The notes under the pieces: generated by a model | Databases searched by the model: none | What the model was told of the DNA's origin: nothing | What the model saw: the letters and a program-made list of their open reading frames with translations, nothing else | Made by a program: the position numbers and the translations under genes | Part shown: positions 1-5,050 of the stretch, piece after piece | Layout: each line of letters starts with the position of its first letter | Position numbering within the stretch: position 1 is the first letter of the stretch | From: Pseudomonadota bacterium | Lineage (GTDB): Bacteria > Pseudomonadota > Alphaproteobacteria > Acetobacterales > Acetobacteraceae | NCBI GenBank assembly: GCA_021807465.1 | Contig: JAKBCX010000142.1 | Coordinates: 1 to 5,277, forward strand | Length of the DNA: 5,277 bases | Direction of reading: 5' to 3'

Positions 1-659
1 CCGAAACCACCGAAGATGCCGCGGAAGACAAGAGCGAACGCGGCAAGCGCCGCCGCCGCCGCCGCCCCAAGCGCCGCGAGGGCGCCCCGGCCCAGAATGG
101 CGCCGCGGATGCCGCCGAAACCGGGACGGATGCCGAGGCGGAAGAAGCGCCAGCGTCCGATGACATTGAATCGGAGCTGGAAGCCGTGCTTGCGGCCGCC
201 CTTGGCACGCCAGATGGCGAGGCCGAAACCCTGGTAACCGCACCCGCCGAGGCCGAAGCCGAAGCCGAGGTAACGGCGGAAGCAGAGGCTGAGGCCGCGC
301 CCAAGCGCCGCCGCCCGCGCACACGCCGCCGCCGTACCGGCGCGGACGCCGCTGAAACCCCGGCTGAACCCCCCGCCGCGCCAGGCTACACGGACATTGC
401 CGACATCTTCGAGGCCGCCGAGCGCGCCGAGGAGGAGGCCCGCGCCGCACGCCGCGCCGCGCAAGCCGCCCCAGCGGCGGCGGAACCGGCCCAGCTTGTG
501 AACGAACCCGCCCCGCCAGCCCCAAGCGAGATGGAACTGGCCGCGCAACCCGCCGCGGAAGAAGCAGAACCAGCAAAACCGGAACCGGTGGTGAAGCCCA
601 TCGTCATCGGCGCGGGCGAACTGCCCGTGGAGAAAAAACGCGGCTGGTGGCGCCGGTAA
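1..659 (+). CDS. rne: Ribonuclease E, C-terminal scaffold (5' truncated by window edge)
   Basis: This is the last 218 residues of an open frame that enters the window from the left (first full codon at 3, TAA at 657-659). The visible part is all low complexity. It has an Arg-rich block (fragment residues about 14-25, six CGC codons in a row), acidic Ala/Glu stretches including alternating AEAEAEAE, and a second Arg-rich block (about 101-111). An Ala/Glu/Arg segment that could form a helix follows, then a Pro/Ala/Glu linker and a C-terminus ending KKRGWWRR. This is the composition of the non-catalytic half of alphaproteobacterial RNase E, in which the Arg-rich blocks bind RNA. In Caulobacter a C-terminal Gly-Trp-Trp motif is the docking site for polynucleotide phosphorylase, so the GWW here probably does the same. 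The S1 and catalytic domains would lie outside the window. Identity rests on composition and the GWW tail, since no catalytic residues are visible. RNase G-like or other Arg-rich proteins are less likely. Confidence 0.82.
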   Translation, partial: ETTEDAAEDKSERGKRRRRRRPKRREGAPAQNGAADAAETGTDAEAEEAPASDDIESELEAVLAAALGTPDGEAETLVTAPAEAEAEAEVTAEAEAEAAPKRRRPRTRRRRTGADAAETPAEPPAAPGYTDIADIFEAAERAEEEARAARRAAQAAPAAAEPAQLVNEPAPPAPSEMELAAQPAAEEAEPAKPEPVVKPIVIGAGELPVEKKRGWWRR

Positions 660-665
660 AGTAAT

Positions 666-690
666 AACCAGGGGCTGCCAGCCCCTGGTT
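666..690. terminator. Strong hairpin terminator between convergent genes
   Basis: A perfect 11-bp inverted repeat (AACCAGGGGCT / AGCCCCTGGTT) with a 3-nt loop (GCC) starts 6 nt after the rne stop codon. On the + strand it is followed only by TTCCCCC, and on the - strand by ATTAC, so the U-tract is weak on both sides. Its position between two convergent stop codons (659 and 700) fits a terminator serving both rne and the minus-strand gene. At the least it would act as a 3' stabilising hairpin. Confidence 0.75.
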
Positions 691-699
691 TCCCCCGGC

Positions 700-1155
700 T
701 CAGGCGGCTTGCAGCCGGCCCAGCGTGGCCTTCACGGCATCAACCAGGGCCTCGTTCTCGCCCATCAGCAAGCGCCAGCGCTGCTGCTTGGGGTGGTCCA
801 CCTTCAGCTCCACATACATATCGTAAAAGCCATTCTGGTTCATCTCGCCGCTTTTCACGCAGCGCAGCGCCGAGAAGGGCAAAATCGCCGCCTGCGTTCT
901 GCCGCCATCGCGCTCGGCCACAAAAAACCGGCGTCCGGAGAAGTCCGCCGCCAGCCCCACGCCGCTGGCAAAATAACTTTCATCGGGGTGGAAATCGCGG
1001 GAGAGCCTGGTTGCGGCACGCTCCAGCCCAAGCTCCACGCGCCGCCGGTATTTCTCTCTCAGCCAGCCGCCGCCGCGCACAAAGAAAAACGTGGGGAGCG
1101 CCGCAACGGCGCAATATACCGCCTTGGCGGCAAGCAGCATCCAGATGATCGTCAT
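700..1155 (-). CDS. Small membrane-anchored protein of unknown function
   Basis: I do not recognise this 151-residue protein. It starts with one hydrophobic segment (about residues 3-25, from IIWMLL to TFFFV). A basic stretch follows at once (WLREKYRRR), so the positive-inside rule puts the rest in the cytoplasm. The remaining ~115 residues alternate short hydrophobic and polar runs, including FSGRRFFVAERDGG, AILPFSALRCV, GFYDMYVELKV and QRWRLLMG, and end in an amphipathic helix. That pattern suggests a small beta-rich domain, perhaps PH-like with a C-terminal helix, but this is inference from the pattern alone. The ATG at 1155-1153 is preferred over the adjacent in-frame GTG (1158-1156) because the AAGG ribosome-binding sequence lies 6 nt before the ATG but only 3 nt before the GTG. 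Codon use matches the neighbours. The gene converges on rne and diverges from the chaA leader. Confidence 0.75.
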   Translation of the reverse strand: MTIIWMLLAAKAVYCAVAALPTFFFVRGGGWLREKYRRRVELGLERAATRLSRDFHPDESYFASGVGLAADFSGRRFFVAERDGGRTQAAILPFSALRCVKSGEMNQNGFYDMYVELKVDHPKQQRWRLLMGENEALVDAVKATLGRLQAA

Positions 1156-1206
1156 CACGGGCCTTCACTTCAACCCGGCGCGGCTGGGCGCGGGCGCGGG
1201 CTTACT

Positions 1207-1212
1207 TACAAT
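1207..1212 (+). promoter_or_regulatory. Possible -10 box for the chaA leader transcript
   Basis: TACAAT matches the sigma-70 -10 consensus at 5 of 6 positions. It lies in a short AT-rich island (1201-1235) between the divergent gene and chaA. Transcription starting near 1219 would give a ~28-nt 5' UTR before the first leader ORF. No convincing -35 box is seen upstream, where the sequence is very GC-rich. A second -10-like word, TATAGT at 1309-1314, also lacks a -35. Either could be the true site. Confidence 0.25.
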
Positions 1213-1246
1213 GTTTCATGGTATCTGTAAATTAAGGGGGCACCCT

Positions 1247-1291
1247 ATGCCGCGGCTGAAAAATGCCGCCGCCCGGCCGCACCCCCTATGA
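1247..1291 (+). CDS. Putative 14-codon leader peptide (uORF1) upstream of chaA
   Basis: An ATG at 1247 is preceded by a very good Shine-Dalgarno sequence (AAGGGGG, 1234-1240, 6-nt spacing), the same layout used by the GntR gene in this window. The frame encodes MPRLKNAAARPHPL and stops with TGA at 1289-1291. That TGA overlaps the ATG of a second small ORF (ATGA). Three of the 14 residues are proline and four are basic. No family is recognised. The call rests on the ribosome-binding site and the overlap geometry. Chance is a real alternative in GC-rich DNA with few stop codons. Confidence 0.35.
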   Translation: MPRLKNAAARPHPL

Positions 1292-1365
1292 AGCCGGAAG
1301 GATCAAATTATAGTCGGCCGCCAGGCGGGGCCGCGAGCAGCCCTTATTTGGGAGATCGAGCGTGA
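1288..1365 (+). CDS. Putative 25-codon leader peptide (uORF2) overlapping the chaA start
   Basis: This frame starts at the ATG inside the ATGA overlap with uORF1 and encodes 25 residues, beginning MKPEGSNYSRPPGG and ending YLGDRA. Its TGA (1363-1365) overlaps the chaA GTG start as GTGA (1362-1365). It has no Shine-Dalgarno of its own (the preceding bases are C-rich), so it could only be translated by coupling from uORF1. Four residues are proline, two of them adjacent. The chaA ribosome-binding site lies within its last codons, so ribosomes finishing uORF2 would be placed next to the chaA start. Function, if any, would be regulatory. Confidence 0.28.
   Translation: MKPEGSNYSRPPGGAASSPYLGDRA
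1350..1354 (+). promoter_or_regulatory. Ribosome-binding site fixing the GTG start of chaA
   Basis: GGGAG lies 7 nt before the GTG at 1362. It supports that codon as the start. In the same frame upstream there is no ATG, GTG or TTG before an in-frame TAG at 1311, and the next in-frame start is ATG at residue 19, inside the first membrane segment. Confidence 0.6.
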
Positions 1366-2432
1366 AAGTTTTTCCGTGGTGGAGCCTGAGCTTCCCCCTT
1401 CTGGCCTTGCTGCTGATGGCCGCCAAAACAATCATGCATCTGGCCGGGCCGGGCTTACTGCTGCTTCTGGTCTTCGCCCTTGGCGGCACCGTGTTCGCCG
1501 CCGTGCATTATGCCGAGGTTGTGGCCCATAAAGTGGGCGAGCCTTTCGGCACGCTGGTGCTCGCGGTTGCCGTCACGGTTATCGAGGTCGCGCTCATCGT
1601 TTCCGTGCTCATTTCCGGCGGCGCCGAGAACAGCGCCGTGGCGCGCGATACGATTTTTTCCGCGATCATGATCGTCTGCACGGGCGTTGTGGGGCTTTGC
1701 GTGACCATCGGCGCCGGGCGGCATTTGGAGCAGGGGTTGAACGTGAAAGGCGCAAGCGGCGCGCTGGGCGTGCTGGCGGCCTTGTCGGTGCTTACCCTGG
1801 TATTGCCGGATTTCACGTCCCAGCCGGGGCCGACCTTTAATACTTGGCAGCTTGAATTTGTCGGCGTGGTCTCGCTGGTGCTCTATTGCATCTTCATTTT
1901 CGTGCAAACGGTGCGGCACCGCGACTATTTCCTGCTGGAAGGCGGGATGGGCGAGGCCCACGCGCCGGCGGCCTCCACGGGCAAAACCTTGGCTGGCGGC
2001 GGGGTTTTGCTCGTCTGCCTCGTGGCCGTGGTGGCGCTGGCCAAATCGCTCTCGCCCACGGTGGAGGCCTATGTTGCCGCCGTGGGAGCGCCAAAATCGG
2101 TGGTGGGGCTTGTTATCGCGGGCTTTGTGCTGTTGCCGGAAAGCCTGGCGGCGGTGCGCGCGGCACTGCGCAACCGGCTGCAAACCAGCCTCAACCTCGC
2201 TTTTGGCTCCGTCATCGCCAGCATCGGCCTCACCATCCCCGTGGTTGCCGCGGTTTCCATCTGGTTCGGGCGCTCCTTAACCCTGGGGCTGGACCAGAAG
2301 GAGATCGTGCTGCTCTCCCTCACCCTTCTGCTCAGCACGCTCACCGTCTCCACCGGGCGCACCACCATTCTGCAGGGGGCCATTCACCTTACGGTGTTTG
2401 CCGTGTTTCTGTTCTTCGCCGTTATTCCGTAA
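1362..2432 (+). CDS. chaA: ChaA-type calcium (sodium)/proton antiporter
   Basis: The protein has 356 residues, close to the ~366 of E. coli ChaA, and belongs to the CaCA cation/proton exchanger superfamily. It is an inner-membrane antiporter that expels Ca2+ and, in homologues, Na+ or K+ at alkaline pH in exchange for protons. It has two hydrophobic halves carrying the paired alpha repeats. Alpha-1 is at about residues 48-80 (HYAEVVAHKVGEPFGT...VIEVALI), with Glu75 as the likely ion-binding acid. Alpha-2 is at about 254-293 (GFVLLPES...NLAFGSVIASIGLTIP), with Glu260 as its counterpart. The C-terminus holds the ChaA signature STGRTTILQGAIHL (about 330-343). About eleven membrane segments are expected. 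The central loop (about 188-208) is short and only mildly acidic, unlike the strongly acidic loop of E. coli ChaA. It starts with GTG behind GGGAG, and two tiny ORFs precede it. The CoA transferase begins 48 bp downstream from its own promoter, so the two need not be one operon. Confidence 0.93.
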   Translation: MKVFPWWSLSFPLLALLLMAAKTIMHLAGPGLLLLLVFALGGTVFAAVHYAEVVAHKVGEPFGTLVLAVAVTVIEVALIVSVLISGGAENSAVARDTIFSAIMIVCTGVVGLCVTIGAGRHLEQGLNVKGASGALGVLAALSVLTLVLPDFTSQPGPTFNTWQLEFVGVVSLVLYCIFIFVQTVRHRDYFLLEGGMGEAHAPAASTGKTLAGGGVLLVCLVAVVALAKSLSPTVEAYVAAVGAPKSVVGLVIAGFVLLPESLAAVRAALRNRLQTSLNLAFGSVIASIGLTIPVVAAVSIWFGRSLTLGLDQKEIVLLSLTLLLSTLTVSTGRTTILQGAIHLTVFAVFLFFAVIP

Positions 2433-2446
2433 CGGGCGCGGCCTTC

Positions 2447-2474
2447 TTGATGCAAAATGCATTATATGTAAAAT
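2447..2474 (+). promoter_or_regulatory. Sigma-70-like promoter of the CoA transferase gene
   Basis: TTGATG (2447-2452, 4 of 6 to TTGACA) and TAAAAT (2469-2474, 5 of 6 to TATAAT) are separated by 16 bp in an AT-rich island within otherwise GC-rich DNA. The -10 box ends 6 nt before the ATG at 2481. The expected transcription start therefore falls on or next to the A of the start codon, which predicts a leaderless mRNA. The spacer contains the near-palindrome described as the operator. Confidence 0.6.
2451..2461 (+). promoter_or_regulatory. Candidate operator 1 (TGCAAAATGCA) in the CoA transferase promoter
   Basis: TGCAAAATGCA is a near-palindrome, nested in the exact inverted repeat ATGCA-AAA-TGCAT (2450-2462). 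It differs at one base from TGCATAATGCA, the minus-strand reading of 4987-4997 in front of the dehydratase gene. It overlaps the end of the -35 and the spacer, the expected place for a repressor. A second inverted pair, GCATT-N8-AATGC (2459-2476), spans the -10. The GntR/FCD protein encoded at 3873 is the likely binder, by inference from proximity. Confidence 0.5.
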
Positions 2475-2480
2475 GCTCGC

Positions 2481-3704
2481 ATGGTAACCGGAACTCCCCT
2501 CGCAGGCCGCCGGGTCATCGAACTCGGCACAATGGTCGCAGCCCCCTTCGCGACGCATATTCTCTCCCAGCTCGGCGCGGAGGTTATTAAGGTCGAGCCG
2601 CCCAGCGGCGACACCACGCGCGCCCTCATACGCGGCGGGCCTTCGGGCACCATCATCGCCTATAGCCATTCCAAGAAGGCTATTTGCCTGGACCTGACCA
2701 CCGGGGGCGGCAAGGATGTGTTCCGCAAGCTGGTGGCCAGCGCCGATGTGGTGATCCACAATCTCGCCCCTTCGGCCGCGCGCAAGCTGGGCGTTACGGC
2801 GGATGACTGCATGGCGGCCAATCCGCGCATCATCCATGTGCACATAAAAGGCTATGCGCACGGCCCGCAGGCGGATGATTTGATGACCAACCCCATTGCC
2901 GAGGCCGCGACCGGCGCCATGGATGACCACCGCATCAATGGCCGCCCCACGCGTTTCGGCCCCAGCTATCACGACCAGTTCGCGGGTACTTACGCCGTTA
3001 TCCGCACCTTGGCGGCCATGCTCAACCCCAACGCCACGGCGGAGGAGCGCCGTATCGAAATCGGCTTGTACGAAACCGGCCTGCATTTGGCCGCGCGCGA
3101 TTTGGCCGGGATGCAGCTTAAAACCCAGCTTCTGGGGCGGCTGGAGAAAGAGGGCGGCGGCGAATTCTCGATGCCGGGCTATGGCTCCTACCTCACCAGC
3201 GACGAACGCTGGATTTACCTGCTGATTCTCACCGACGCGCATTGGGCCAAGCTGACCAAGGCGCTGGCCATGCCGGAAGATGGCAACCCTGAACTGGCCA
3301 GACTGCGCGACCGCAAGAAGCAGCGCGACAGGGTGGAGGATGCGGTGAGCAAGGCCGTGGGCGCGCTGACCTACGAGGAAGCCGCCGCCAAGCTGCGCGC
3401 CGCCGGTATTGGCTTTAACGAGGTGATGCCGCTGGAGCGCGTGCTGGAGGTGCCGCAGGCGCGCCAGCCGGGCAAGCTGCGCGAGCTGGATTACCGCGAT
3501 TATCATTTCGAAGTGCCGGAATTCCCGGGCCAGCGCCAGGTGAACCCCAATTTGCCCCCGCCGGAGCTGGGCGAGCATACGGCGGAATTGCTGCGTGAGC
3601 TGGGCTATGGCGAGGCCGAAGCCGCCGCGCTGCTGGACTCCGGCGCCGCGCGCATGGCCCAGCCCGGCGATTTTGCCTGGGCGCCGGTACGCGATAAAGG
3701 TTAA
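2481..3704 (+). CDS. Family III CoA transferase (CaiB/BaiF, formyl-CoA transferase type)
   Basis: This 407-residue protein is of the usual family length. These cytoplasmic enzymes form interlocked dimers and move CoA between carboxylic acids through an aspartyl-CoA anhydride. The N-terminus has the family opening PLAGRRVIELGTMVAAPFAT (residues 6-25), then LGAEVIKVEPPSGD (31-44), then HSKKAICLDL (63-72). The catalytic aspartate is most likely Asp165 in GPSYHDQFAGTYAVI, matching Asp169 of formyl-CoA transferase. The C-terminus has the typical PELGEHTAELLRELGY (361-376). The substrate cannot be read from sequence. Candidates include short dicarboxylic or branched acids, given the downstream dehydratase. 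The ATG at 2481 must be the start because the conserved domain begins at residue 6. It has no Shine-Dalgarno, and the promoter position predicts a leaderless message. Neighbours are an FCD-type GntR regulator and an acyl-CoA dehydratase that share an upstream motif with it. A racemase of the same fold cannot be excluded. Confidence 0.92.
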   Translation: MVTGTPLAGRRVIELGTMVAAPFATHILSQLGAEVIKVEPPSGDTTRALIRGGPSGTIIAYSHSKKAICLDLTTGGGKDVFRKLVASADVVIHNLAPSAARKLGVTADDCMAANPRIIHVHIKGYAHGPQADDLMTNPIAEAATGAMDDHRINGRPTRFGPSYHDQFAGTYAVIRTLAAMLNPNATAEERRIEIGLYETGLHLAARDLAGMQLKTQLLGRLEKEGGGEFSMPGYGSYLTSDERWIYLLILTDAHWAKLTKALAMPEDGNPELARLRDRKKQRDRVEDAVSKAVGALTYEEAAAKLRAAGIGFNEVMPLERVLEVPQARQPGKLRELDYRDYHFEVPEFPGQRQVNPNLPPPELGEHTAELLRELGYGEAEAAALLDSGAARMAQPGDFAWAPVRDKG

Positions 3705-3737
3705 GGGGCTGTTCCAAAACGCATAGCCGCGCCTTGC

Positions 3738-3810
3738 CATCCCCGCGCAAGCAGGGTTCTCGTGATGGCGGGGGGGTTTCCGCGAAGAGATCCCCGCTTG
3801 CGCGGGGATG
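3738..3810. repeat. Intergenic inverted-repeat (REP-like) palindromic element
   Basis: The arms CATCCCCGCGCAAGCAGGG (3738-3756) and CCCCGCTTGCGCGGGGATG (3792-3810) are inverted copies of each other with one mismatch over 19 bp, separated by 35 bp. The right arm is itself a hairpin, ATCCCCGC-TTGC-GCGGGGAT (3790-3809), with an 8-bp stem. The left arm is a decayed version of the same hairpin. Elements with this core are common between genes in alphaproteobacteria. In RNA it would fold into one long stem or two hairpins and could end or stabilise the CoA transferase transcript. No U-tract follows, so a classic terminator is not supported. Confidence 0.7.
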
Positions 3811-3872
3811 ACGGGGCGCGCCGAAGCTTTTAATCAGCCCTTAGGGCAAAGGCATATACAAGGGGGACGCGC

Positions 3873-4526
3873 ATGCAGTTCAAGACCAAGGAAAATCAGG
3901 TCGCGGACTATCTGCGCGAGGGCATTATCGCCGGGCGTTTTCCGCGTGGCACGCGGCTTAAGCAGCAAGAGCTGGCCGATATGCTCAACACCTCCATAAC
4001 CCCCGTGCGCGAGGCGCTGAAGCTGCTGGAGGCCGAGGGCTACGTCTCCGGCGACAACTACAAGGGCGCCATCGTGGCACCCTTCGACATCGAGGCATCG
4101 AGCGAGGTACAAAATCTCCGCATTCTGCTCGAAACCCAGCTTGTGCGTGGCGCGGTGGAGCACGCCACCGCCGCCGACATTGCAGAGCTGAAGCAGCTTG
4201 CCGCCGAATTTTCCCGCGCCTTCGATGCCGGTGAGAACGAGGCGGCGCGCGCGGCCAATTACCGCTTCCACCACCGCATGTTCGAGATCGCGCGCCTGCC
4301 GCAAACGCTGCATTTCGTGCAGATCCTCTGGGCGCGCTACCCGTTCGACCTCATCAACCGGCTGAAAGGCCGCGTCTCCCGCGCCGCCGAGGAGCATGAC
4401 AAAATTCTCGGCGCGCTCATCGCCCACGATATGACCGGCGCCATGATGGCCACGCGCGAGCATATCGAGGCGGGGTGGCAGGAACTGCGAGAAGCCCTCG
4501 CGGCGGAGACGCTCAGCGGCCGATAA
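3873..4526 (+). CDS. GntR-family transcriptional regulator, FadR/FCD subfamily
   Basis: This 217-residue protein has the standard two-domain layout. An N-terminal winged helix-turn-helix covers about residues 8-70. It includes GTRLKQQELADMLNTSITPVREALKLLEAEGYV, where TPVREAL is the GntR recognition-helix signature. A C-terminal all-helical FCD ligand domain covers about 76-208. FCD proteins usually bind a carboxylate, often through a metal held by Asp-x3-His and two further His. Here the corresponding residues look like Asn129-x3-His133, His175 and His197, so the usual Asp is Asn. It starts at an ATG with an ideal AAGGGGG ribosome-binding site 6 nt upstream (3860-3866). It lies between the CoA transferase and the dehydratase and probably controls them through the shared TGCAWWATGCA motif. 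No good copy of that motif precedes the regulator itself, though GCCCTTAGGGC (3837-3847) is a palindrome in its leader. Its last 14 bp overlap tail-to-tail with the GFA gene. Confidence 0.93.
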   Translation: MQFKTKENQVADYLREGIIAGRFPRGTRLKQQELADMLNTSITPVREALKLLEAEGYVSGDNYKGAIVAPFDIEASSEVQNLRILLETQLVRGAVEHATAADIAELKQLAAEFSRAFDAGENEAARAANYRFHHRMFEIARLPQTLHFVQILWARYPFDLINRLKGRVSRAAEEHDKILGALIAHDMTGAMMATREHIEAGWQELREALAAETLSGR

Positions 4527-4920
4527 CGTGGGCCTCGCGCACATAGCCGAACGCGCCCTTGCCCTGCCAGGCTCGCCCGTCAGGATAGCGTAGCTCTATT
4601 CCAGCGAGATCCGCCTCATCCGCCAGGCGCATGTTGACGCCGAGCTGAACATCCCCGAATTTCGATACGGCGCTCGCAGTCAAAATGAAATGCGTTGTGG
4701 CGCCGCAATTTGCACAAAACTGGATTTCGGCGGCGGGATCGTCCTTGTCATTCCGGCTATAGCCTTTTGTCGTTCCTTCCACGCGGATGGCCGAAGGGTG
4801 AAAATAGGCCCAGCGCGCACCCGATTTACTGCATAATGTGCAATTGCACTCATTAATGAAGGCCGGCCGCTCTGGGACGGAGATGCGGACCTGGCCGCAG
4901 AGGCAGGAAAGATTCAACAT
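4513..4920 (-). CDS. GFA/CENP-V family zinc-binding protein
   Basis: This 135-residue protein has the full cysteine pattern of the GFA (glutathione-dependent formaldehyde-activating/CENP-V) fold: Cys6-x-Cys8, Cys25-x-Cys27-x2-Cys30 and Cys69-x2-Cys72, the last in FCANCGATTHF. These ligate zinc. The founding member was linked to S-hydroxymethylglutathione formation, but most family members have no proven reaction, so activity here is unknown. The ATG at 4920 is the first possible start, since an in-frame stop lies three codons upstream, and there is no clear Shine-Dalgarno. It is transcribed against the GntR gene, overlapping it by 14 bp, and away from the dehydratase. It uses codons rare in the neighbouring genes (TTA, ATA, CTA, GTA, GGA, ACA) and is visibly less GC-rich, which suggests later acquisition. 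A link to the CoA pathway is not evident. Confidence 0.9.
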   Translation of the reverse strand: MLNLSCLCGQVRISVPERPAFINECNCTLCSKSGARWAYFHPSAIRVEGTTKGYSRNDKDDPAAEIQFCANCGATTHFILTASAVSKFGDVQLGVNMRLADEADLAGIELRYPDGRAWQGKGAFGYVREAHVIGR

Positions 4921-4967
4921 GCCCGGTCATAACAGCAGGCGCGCACGCCGGATAGCGCGGGGCTGGC

Positions 4968-4973
4968 TTGACC
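4968..4973 (+). promoter_or_regulatory. Candidate -35 box for the dehydratase gene
   Basis: TTGACC matches TTGACA at 5 of 6 positions and lies 77 bp before the dehydratase ATG. The -10 would fall in the AT-rich palindromic stretch at 4989-4997, but no good -10 stands out there: CATTAT at 15-bp spacing is the closest, with 4 of 6. The promoter is therefore tentative, though its overlap with the palindrome parallels the CoA transferase promoter. Confidence 0.35.
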
Positions 4974-4982
4974 CGCGCTAAG

Positions 4983-4997
4983 ATAATGCATTATGCA
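4983..4997 (+). promoter_or_regulatory. Candidate operator 2: ATAATGCATTAT palindrome with TGCATTATGCA
   Basis: Positions 4983-4994 are an exact 12-bp palindrome (ATAATGCATTAT). The overlapping 4987-4997 is an 11-bp palindrome around one base (TGCAT-T-ATGCA). The 10-mer AATGCATTAT recurs exactly at 2456-2465 in the CoA transferase promoter. This is the only AT-rich island between the divergent GFA and dehydratase genes. The likely binder is the adjacent FCD regulator, by inference. Confidence 0.5.
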
Positions 4998-5050
4998 CTA
5001 GCCACCGTTTTTTAGCCCGGCGCCAAGGGGCGCCGCAGCAGGAGCATGAT

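Noticed and set aside
48..65. CGC trinucleotide run as a possible microsatellite or regulatory repeat
   Set aside because: It is in frame and encodes the Arg-rich RNA-binding block of RNase E, so coding explains it.
709..1230. 173-codon plus-strand frame opposite the small membrane protein
   Set aside because: It is His/Gln/Ala/Gly-rich with no ribosome-binding site. The minus-strand frame has a coherent membrane anchor, a good start and convergent placement with a terminator.
1455..2183. 242-codon minus-strand frame opposite chaA
   Set aside because: Its His/Gln/Gly/Arg-rich composition is the mirror of a membrane protein gene in GC-rich DNA. It has no recognisable domain, and chaA on the other strand is certain.
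2277..3740. 487-codon open frame on the minus strand opposite the CoA transferase
   Set aside because: It lies antisense to a clearly recognisable CaiB/BaiF protein, runs across the end of chaA and two intergenic regions, and has a His/Gly/Arg/Ala-rich composition with no family resemblance. It is a by-product of GC-rich codon use.
3851..3861. GGCATATACAA upstream of the regulator as a third operator copy or -10 box
   Set aside because: It matches the operator consensus at only about half the positions, and as a -10 it would place the transcript start within or just after the ribosome-binding site.
3834..4544. 236-codon minus-strand frame opposite the GntR gene
   Set aside because: It is fully antisense to a regulator with clear wHTH and FCD motifs. 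No domain is recognised.
4920..4932. Possible leaderless start and -10 (TATGAC on the minus strand) for the GFA gene
   Set aside because: The -10 match is only 4 of 6 and no -35 is visible. Lack of a Shine-Dalgarno alone is not enough to call it.
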